Assembly (NCBI GenBank): GCA_016793415.1
Contig: JAEUMC010000068.1
Coordinates: forward strand, 1 to 11,531
Source: Devosia sp.
GTDB taxonomy: Bacteria; Pseudomonadota; Alphaproteobacteria; Rhizobiales; Devosiaceae
Length of the DNA stretch: 11,531 nucleotides
Reading direction: 5' to 3'
Position 1 is the stretch's first letter; each line of letters begins with the position of its first letter. Made by a program: the position numbers and the translations under genes. Below, one piece after another: positions 7,049 through 11,531 of the stretch. The notes under the pieces were generated by a model. The model was not told the DNA's origin and did no database searches. It worked only from the letters and a program-made list of their open reading frames with translations.

Positions 7049-8485
7049 ATGAACGCCATCCATCCAGTCGTGCTTTGCGGAGGCGTGGGTACGCGGCTTT
7101 GGCCGTTGTCCCGCAGCCAGCAGCCCAAACAGTTCCAGCCCATCGATCATGAGGGCTCGATCACCTTCTTTCAGACCACCGTGCAGCGGCACCGGGGTGA
7201 ACTGTTCCACGATCCGGTGGTGTCGGTCGCTGCCGGGCACCTGGGCACGGTCCGTCGCCAGCTTCGCGATGTACAGCGCAACGCGCGGATCATCGCCGAG
7301 CCGGTGGCGCGCAACACCGGACCGGCGGTGCTGTCGGCAGCGCTGCTGATCGCCCGCACCGATCCCGACGCGGTGATGCTGATCTGCCCCTCGGACCATG
7401 TGATCGAGGGCGATCTCAACTCGCGCATCCGGGAGTCGCACAAGGCAGCGGCCGACGGGCTGATCGTCACCTTCGGCATCAAGCCGCGCTACAACGAGAC
7501 CGGCTACGGCTACATCATCGATGGCGGCGAGTACTCGAACTATCGCGGCGTGCATCGCGCCGAGAAGTTCGTCGAGAAGCCGAACGCGCAGACCGCGCAG
7601 TCGCTGATCGAGACCGGCTTCGCCTACTGGGCCTCGGGCATCTCGCTGATGCGCGCCGATACGGTGATCGAAGAGTATCGCCGCTTCGACCCCGTGACCT
7701 TCGGCGCGGTCAGCGCCTCGCTGGCCAACGCCCGGCATGAAGACGGCGCCCTGCTGCTCGAGGAAGCCAGCTTCGGCTCGGCCGAAAGCCTGCCCACCGA
7801 ACGGGCGGTGTTCGAGAAATCCAAGACCGTGGCGCTGGCGCCGACCGATGTCGAATGGGACGATGTGGGCGCCTGGGCGGCGTTCCACACCATCGGCAAG
7901 AAATCGGAGGACAACAACGTCGTCAGCGGCGACGTGATGATGGTCAACTCGACGGGCAGCTACGTCCGGGGTTCCGATCGCCTGGTCGCGGTAGTCGGGG
8001 TCAACAACCTGGTGGTGGTCGATACGCATGACGCACTGCTGGTGACGACCCGCGAGCAGTCCCAGGACGTCAAGAAAGTGGTCGAGCAGCTCAAGGCGCA
8101 GAGCCGCCGCGAGGCCGAGGATCACTCGTTCGGCGCCACCGACTGGGGCAAGCAGGGCAAGCTCGCCTCCGGCGCCGGCTACATGCTGCGCCACCTCACC
8201 GTGAACCCCGGCGCAACGCTGCCGGTGGAAAGCGGCTCGGAGTTCCGTCGGCTGATGGTCGTCGCCTCTGGAGGCGGCATGCTGCACATGGGCAGCCGCC
8301 GCCGCGAGATCCGCGCCGGCGCCACCTTCGAGATCGGTCCGGAGCAGACCGCCGAGGTGATCAATGACGGCACAGGCCCGATGCAGGTCATCGAGGTCGC
8401 CTGCCATGTGGACGGTCCCCTGACGCACCTGACGCCGCTGCTGGAACTGGCAGCGGTGGCCGACGGGAGCCGCGAACATGCGTAA
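7049..8485 (+). CDS. algA: Mannose-1-phosphate guanylyltransferase AlgA with degenerate isomerase domain
   Basis: This 478-residue protein has the layout of bifunctional AlgA/ManC. The N-terminal domain makes GDP-mannose from mannose-1-phosphate and GTP: VVLCGGVGTRLWPLSR at 7-22 with PKQF following, AEPVARNTGPA at 83-93, CPSDHVI at 113-119, GYGYI, FVEKP at 174-178 and VEWDDVGAW at 268-276 are all typical. The usual WNSG reads WASG at 194-197. The C-terminal cupin (about 358-455) aligns with type II phosphomannose isomerase but lacks the metal ligands: QxHxxRxEHW is replaced by PVESGSEFRRLM at 392-403, and the later GxxH by PEQTA. The closing EDDxxRxEDxYGR motif is absent. Isomerase activity is therefore unlikely, so mannose-6-phosphate must come from another enzyme. 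It begins 1 nt after alg44 with GAGGG 8 nt upstream. Guanylyltransferase function is confident. Confidence 0.9.
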   Translation: MNAIHPVVLCGGVGTRLWPLSRSQQPKQFQPIDHEGSITFFQTTVQRHRGELFHDPVVSVAAGHLGTVRRQLRDVQRNARIIAEPVARNTGPAVLSAALLIARTDPDAVMLICPSDHVIEGDLNSRIRESHKAAADGLIVTFGIKPRYNETGYGYIIDGGEYSNYRGVHRAEKFVEKPNAQTAQSLIETGFAYWASGISLMRADTVIEEYRRFDPVTFGAVSASLANARHEDGALLLEEASFGSAESLPTERAVFEKSKTVALAPTDVEWDDVGAWAAFHTIGKKSEDNNVVSGDVMMVNSTGSYVRGSDRLVAVVGVNNLVVVDTHDALLVTTREQSQDVKKVVEQLKAQSRREAEDHSFGATDWGKQGKLASGAGYMLRHLTVNPGATLPVESGSEFRRLMVVASGGGMLHMGSRRREIRAGATFEIGPEQTAEVINDGTGPMQVIEVACHVDGPLTHLTPLLELAAVADGSREHA

Positions 8486-9998
8486 GGCGTGGGTCTGCGC
8501 AGGTCTGGTCACCGCGGCATGCTCTCTCCCTTGGGCCGCCACGGGAGCCGACTACGCGCGGACCCTCGCCTATGAAAAGACCGTCGCTGCCCTCGCGGCG
8601 ATGGTCGAGGCCGGCCGTCCGGCCACCGACCTCCAGTCGGCGGCCGCGCCTCTCGGCTTCAGCTATGCTGCAGCCGAACCCAGGCCCTTGAAGGCGCCGG
8701 AACTCGGTGATGCCCAGGTCAGTGTCGTGTCGATCGACCTGGTCCTGAGCCAGTTGGCGCTGCAAGCCGGCGCCAACTACCACGTGGCGTTGCGCCAGGC
8801 GCAGGCAAGGCCCGAAGTGCTGCTGGTCGAAGCGGGCGTCGCCAGCCTGGCGCAGCTCTATGAAGCGGTGACCGCCGCCAAGCTCAGCGGCGTGCTCGAC
8901 AAGACCGATGCCGGCTATGTCGCGCATCTCCCCATTGCGGTGTGGAACGGCGCCACCCTGGCGCTGCAGCCGGGCGAGACGCTGCTGCTCGATCGCTCCA
9001 GCGGCGCTTTCCTCCTCGCCTCGGGCAACCTCGTCGGCGATGGCGCCACGATTGCCGGGGCGGGCGAACCGAACGCGCGGCTCAAAGATTTCAACCCGTT
9101 CGTGGTCGTAGCGCTCTCGGGCAGCGCCAGCCTGGAGCGGATGCACTTTGCCGATCTCGGCTACGGGCTGTTTCCACCACTCACCGGCGTCACCATTCTC
9201 GAGGGTGGCTTTTACGCCAAGCCCTCGCCCTCGGTGATCCGCGACAGCCGCTTCGACCATGTCGGCTCGCTGGCGCTGGTCGATGCCGATGAGGCGATCG
9301 TCGACGGCAACGTGTTCGGCGCCTCGAGCGGCCCGGCCCTGCTGCCCAGCGGCGGCAAGGATATTTTCGCGCGGGGCAACGTCGTGCTGGCCGGGACCGG
9401 TGCGCATGGCATCAAGGTCACCGGCGGTGCAAACACCGTCGAGCTCACGGGCAACATCGTCATCGACGCCGGGCTCAATGGTATCTTTGCCGATGGCGGC
9501 GCTGCCAACCTCAGGATCGAGGATAACCTCATCGCCGGCAGCAAACGCTCCGGCGTGTCGGTTGCCTCGGCCGACTGCATCGACGTCGCCGGGAACCTCC
9601 TGCTGCAGAACGCCCAGTCGGGGCTCGCCGTGCGCGACAGCGCCGGCCTCAAGGTCAGCGCCAACCGACTGATCGACAACGGCAATGCCGGGATCAGCGT
9701 GACGCATCAGCCCGATTACGGGGTGATCGAGATCGCCTCGAACGAACTCGACGGCAACCGGGTCGGCATCAAGGGCTCGACCACCGCAAGGCTGCAGTTC
9801 GCCATGAACGATTTCACCGGCCAGGCGCCGCGGCTGCTCGACGGCGAGTTGGTGCAGTTCACCGATCGCTTCTTCAACCTCAGCGCCACCGACGGCACGC
9901 CGACGATCATCGACGGCCTGCAGCTCAAATCCGGCGCCAAGCTCACACCCACCGGCGCCCTGCGCCCCACTAGCTGTACCTTCGAGGGGGATGCCTGA
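8478..9998 (+). CDS. algG: AlgG-like periplasmic beta-helix protein lacking the DPHD epimerase motif
   Basis: This 506-residue exported protein has the position and fold of mannuronan C5-epimerase AlgG, which turns some mannuronate to guluronate in the growing polymer and also helps guide it through the periplasm. Residues 1-24 are a signal peptide ending TGA. An N-terminal region (about 25-165) is followed by right-handed beta-helix repeats from about 165 to 470, with regular N-x-hydrophobic turns such as DGNVF, RGNVVLAGTGAHGIKV, TGNIVIDAGLNGIF and VAGNLLLQNAQSGLAV, which match AlgG repeats. Where AlgG carries the catalytic DPHD, this protein reads LPSG (289-292), just before KDIFARGNVV. Epimerase activity is therefore doubtful and a structural or guiding role is possible. 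The ATG at 8478 overlaps algA by 8 nt, with GGGAG 9 nt upstream. The family assignment is fairly firm; the activity is not. Confidence 0.8.
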   Translation: MRKAWVCAGLVTAACSLPWAATGADYARTLAYEKTVAALAAMVEAGRPATDLQSAAAPLGFSYAAAEPRPLKAPELGDAQVSVVSIDLVLSQLALQAGANYHVALRQAQARPEVLLVEAGVASLAQLYEAVTAAKLSGVLDKTDAGYVAHLPIAVWNGATLALQPGETLLLDRSSGAFLLASGNLVGDGATIAGAGEPNARLKDFNPFVVVALSGSASLERMHFADLGYGLFPPLTGVTILEGGFYAKPSPSVIRDSRFDHVGSLALVDADEAIVDGNVFGASSGPALLPSGGKDIFARGNVVLAGTGAHGIKVTGGANTVELTGNIVIDAGLNGIFADGGAANLRIEDNLIAGSKRSGVSVASADCIDVAGNLLLQNAQSGLAVRDSAGLKVSANRLIDNGNAGISVTHQPDYGVIEIASNELDGNRVGIKGSTTARLQFAMNDFTGQAPRLLDGELVQFTDRFFNLSATDGTPTIIDGLQLKSGAKLTPTGALRPTSCTFEGDA

Positions 9999-11428
9999 TG
10001 GTCTTTTCGTCCGAGACGTTCCTGTTCCTGTTCCTGCCGATTTTCCTCGCGGCGTATTACCTGACGCCGCCGAAGTGGCGGAACCTCACACTGCTGATCG
10101 AGTCGTACCTGTTCTACGGCTGGTGGCGCTTCGACTTCCTGATGCTGCTCTGCGCGAACACGCTGTGGGCCTATGTGTTCTCGATCCTCGTCGAAAAGTA
10201 CTATGGCACCCCCAAGGCCAAGCTGTTCGTCGCCATCGGCGTCACCGGGCACCTGCTGGTCCTCGGGGTGTTCAAGTATCTCAACTTCTTCATCGACAGC
10301 TTCGCCTCGTTATGGGGCACGACGCCCGACGCGCTCGGCATCCACTGGCAGTTGCTGCTGCCGATCGGTATCTCGTTCTACGTCTTCCACTCGATCAGCT
10401 ACCTGGTCGACGTCTATCGCGGCGACGCCAAGGTGTCGCGCAACATCATCGATTTTGCCGCCTTCCTCGCGCTGTTCCCGCAGCTCGTGGCCGGCCCGAT
10501 CCTCCGCTACAAGGATCTGGCGCCGCAGTTCGAGCATCGCGAACACAGCTGGGAGCTGTTCAACGCCGGCTGGCAGCGCTTCCTGATCGGCCTTTCGATG
10601 AAGGTGCTGATCGCCGACCCGGTGGCGCCGCTGGCCGACGCCATGTTCTCGGCCCCCAACCCCACCGTGGTCGAATCCTGGCTGGGCGCACTGGCCTACT
10701 CGATGCAGCTCTATTTCGACTTTGCCGGCTATTCGGCGATGGCGATCGGGCTGGCGCTGATGATCGGCTTCCGTTTCGCCGAGAACTTCAACATGCCCTA
10801 TATCAGCCGCTCGATCACCGAGTTCTGGCGGCGCTGGCATATCTCACTCAGCACGTGGCTCCGCACCTACCTCTACATCTCGCTGGGCGGCAACCGTAAG
10901 GGCACGGTTCGCACTTACATCAATCTGTTCCTGGTGATGCTGCTGGGCGGGCTTTGGCACGGCGCCGCCTTCACCTTCATCCTGTGGGGCGTCTGGCACG
11001 GCGGCATCCTCGTCGTCGAGCGGCTCACCGGCTACGACAAGACGGCGCAGAACTACTGGTGGAGCCTGCCGCTCTGCTTCGTCGCCGTCGTGCTCGGCTG
11101 GGTGATGTTCCGCGCTCCCGATGTCGGCCAGGCCTTCCAGATGTATGCCGGCATGTTCGGCTTCAACGGTATCGGCATCCGGCCGGAGGTGGCCTGGATG
11201 GTGAGCCGCGAGGCAATGACCATGCTCGCCATCGCGATCGCCATCACCATCGCCGAGCCGCGCATGCGCCACCTGTGGGAGCCGCAGATCACCGTCAATG
11301 CCGACGGTACGGCGACCGCAGCCGCCACCAGTCTGGTCAAGGCCGGAGCCCTCAGCGCGCTCGCCATCTTCTGCCTGATGCGGCTCGCCGAGCAGACCTA
11401 CTCGCCCTTCCTCTACTTCCAGTTCTGA
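9998..11428 (+). CDS. algI: Alginate O-acetyltransferase AlgI (MBOAT family)
   Basis: This 476-residue multi-pass inner-membrane protein belongs to the MBOAT family and passes acetyl groups across the membrane for O-acetylation of mannuronate, working with AlgJ/AlgX-type proteins. It starts MVFSSETFLFLFLP, the typical AlgI N-terminus, then FKYLNFF (92-98), LLPIGISFYVFHSISYLVDVYRG (120-142), AGPILRYKDLAPQF (165-178), YFDFAGYSAMAIG (239-251), FWRRWHISLSTWLRTYLYI (276-294) and LLGGLWHGAAFTFILWG (315-331). The two MBOAT histidines are H281 and H321, the latter in GLWHGA as in Pseudomonas AlgI. About ten or more membrane helices are apparent. Length fits the family (460-520). ATG 9998 shares its A with the algG stop (TGATG), with GAGGGGG 7 nt upstream, so translation is coupled. 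Acetylation of this operon's polymer is the likely role. Confidence 0.95.
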   Translation: MVFSSETFLFLFLPIFLAAYYLTPPKWRNLTLLIESYLFYGWWRFDFLMLLCANTLWAYVFSILVEKYYGTPKAKLFVAIGVTGHLLVLGVFKYLNFFIDSFASLWGTTPDALGIHWQLLLPIGISFYVFHSISYLVDVYRGDAKVSRNIIDFAAFLALFPQLVAGPILRYKDLAPQFEHREHSWELFNAGWQRFLIGLSMKVLIADPVAPLADAMFSAPNPTVVESWLGALAYSMQLYFDFAGYSAMAIGLALMIGFRFAENFNMPYISRSITEFWRRWHISLSTWLRTYLYISLGGNRKGTVRTYINLFLVMLLGGLWHGAAFTFILWGVWHGGILVVERLTGYDKTAQNYWWSLPLCFVAVVLGWVMFRAPDVGQAFQMYAGMFGFNGIGIRPEVAWMVSREAMTMLAIAIAITIAEPRMRHLWEPQITVNADGTATAAATSLVKAGALSALAIFCLMRLAEQTYSPFLYFQF

Positions 11429-11436
11429 GGCCGGAA

Positions 11437-11531
11437 ATGACACTCGACTCCAACGTCAGCGCCAAATCCTCCTGGGTCGCAGCCGCGCCCGCCTTCGCCC
11501 TGCCGGTGCTGTTCCTCGGCTATGCGGTTGT
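11437..11531 (+). CDS. Start of a membrane-anchored protein, probably an AlgJ/AlgX-type acetylation partner (truncated by window)
   Basis: Only the first 31 residues are visible: a polar start (MTLDSNVSAKSS) then a hydrophobic stretch (WVAAAPAFALPVLFLGYAV) that looks like an uncleaved signal anchor or the start of a membrane helix. It begins 8 nt after the algI stop with GAGG 6 nt before the ATG, so it belongs to the same operon. In other AlgI operons the next gene often encodes AlgJ or AlgX, SGNH-fold acetyltransferases anchored in or exported across the membrane; that identity is inferred from position only. Confidence 0.55.
   Translation, partial: MTLDSNVSAKSSWVAAAPAFALPVLFLGYAV

Noticed and set aside
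7019..8542. 507-residue open frame on the minus strand opposite algA
   Set aside because: It mirrors a gene with clear catalytic motifs, is rich in Arg/His/Asp/Gly as shadow frames in GC-rich DNA are, and has no recognisable domain.
8388..9707. 439-residue minus-strand open frame opposite algG
   Set aside because: Shadow of a gene with a signal peptide and beta-helix repeats; low-complexity composition and no ribosome site seen.

Overview
The window looks like chromosomal DNA from a high-GC alphaproteobacterium. The pointers are G/C-rich third codon positions, long shadow ORFs opposite real genes, an AapJ/BztA-type amino-acid binding protein, and a single-domain receiver of a style common in Hyphomicrobiales. 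A Devosia-like member of that order is a guess only. No RNA gene, CRISPR array, insertion sequence or attachment site is visible.

The left third (1-2269) holds three unrelated genes. The 5' part of an AapJ-like periplasmic amino-acid binding protein runs leftward off the window. Diverging from it is a cytosolic protein with a staphylococcal-nuclease-like domain. Facing that gene is a small stand-alone receiver whose phospho-acceptor aspartate appears to be glutamate. A perfect 12-bp stem with a 3-nt loop separates the two convergent genes and probably ends transcription in both directions. A gap of about 830 bp (2270-3096) has no credible gene. It contains clustered inverted repeats at both ends, near the start of the receiver gene and just before the operon to its right.

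From 3097 to beyond the right edge is a tightly packed rightward operon for an alginate-type exopolysaccharide: algD, alg8, alg44, algA, algG, algI and the first codons of a membrane-anchored protein. Neighbouring genes overlap by a few bases or lie within 13 nt of each other. By family knowledge, the N-terminal domain of AlgA makes GDP-mannose, AlgD oxidises it to GDP-mannuronic acid, Alg8 polymerises and exports it across the inner membrane with Alg44, AlgG acts in the periplasm, and AlgI supplies acetyl groups for O-acetylation.

The main point of interest is that three of these proteins keep the family fold but seem to have lost the key residues of one function each. The Alg44 PilZ domain lacks the RxxxR and (D/N)xSxxG residues that bind c-di-GMP. 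The C-terminal phosphomannose-isomerase cupin of AlgA lacks its metal-binding His residues. The AlgG beta-helix has LPSG where the catalytic DPHD motif belongs. The gene order also differs from Pseudomonas: algA lies between alg44 and algG, and algK and algE are missing from that interval. This suggests a divergent alginate-like system that may make unepimerised, acetylated polymannuronate or a related polymer without the usual c-di-GMP control. The motif losses are read directly from the translations. The family alignments are from memory and the functional consequence is inference.
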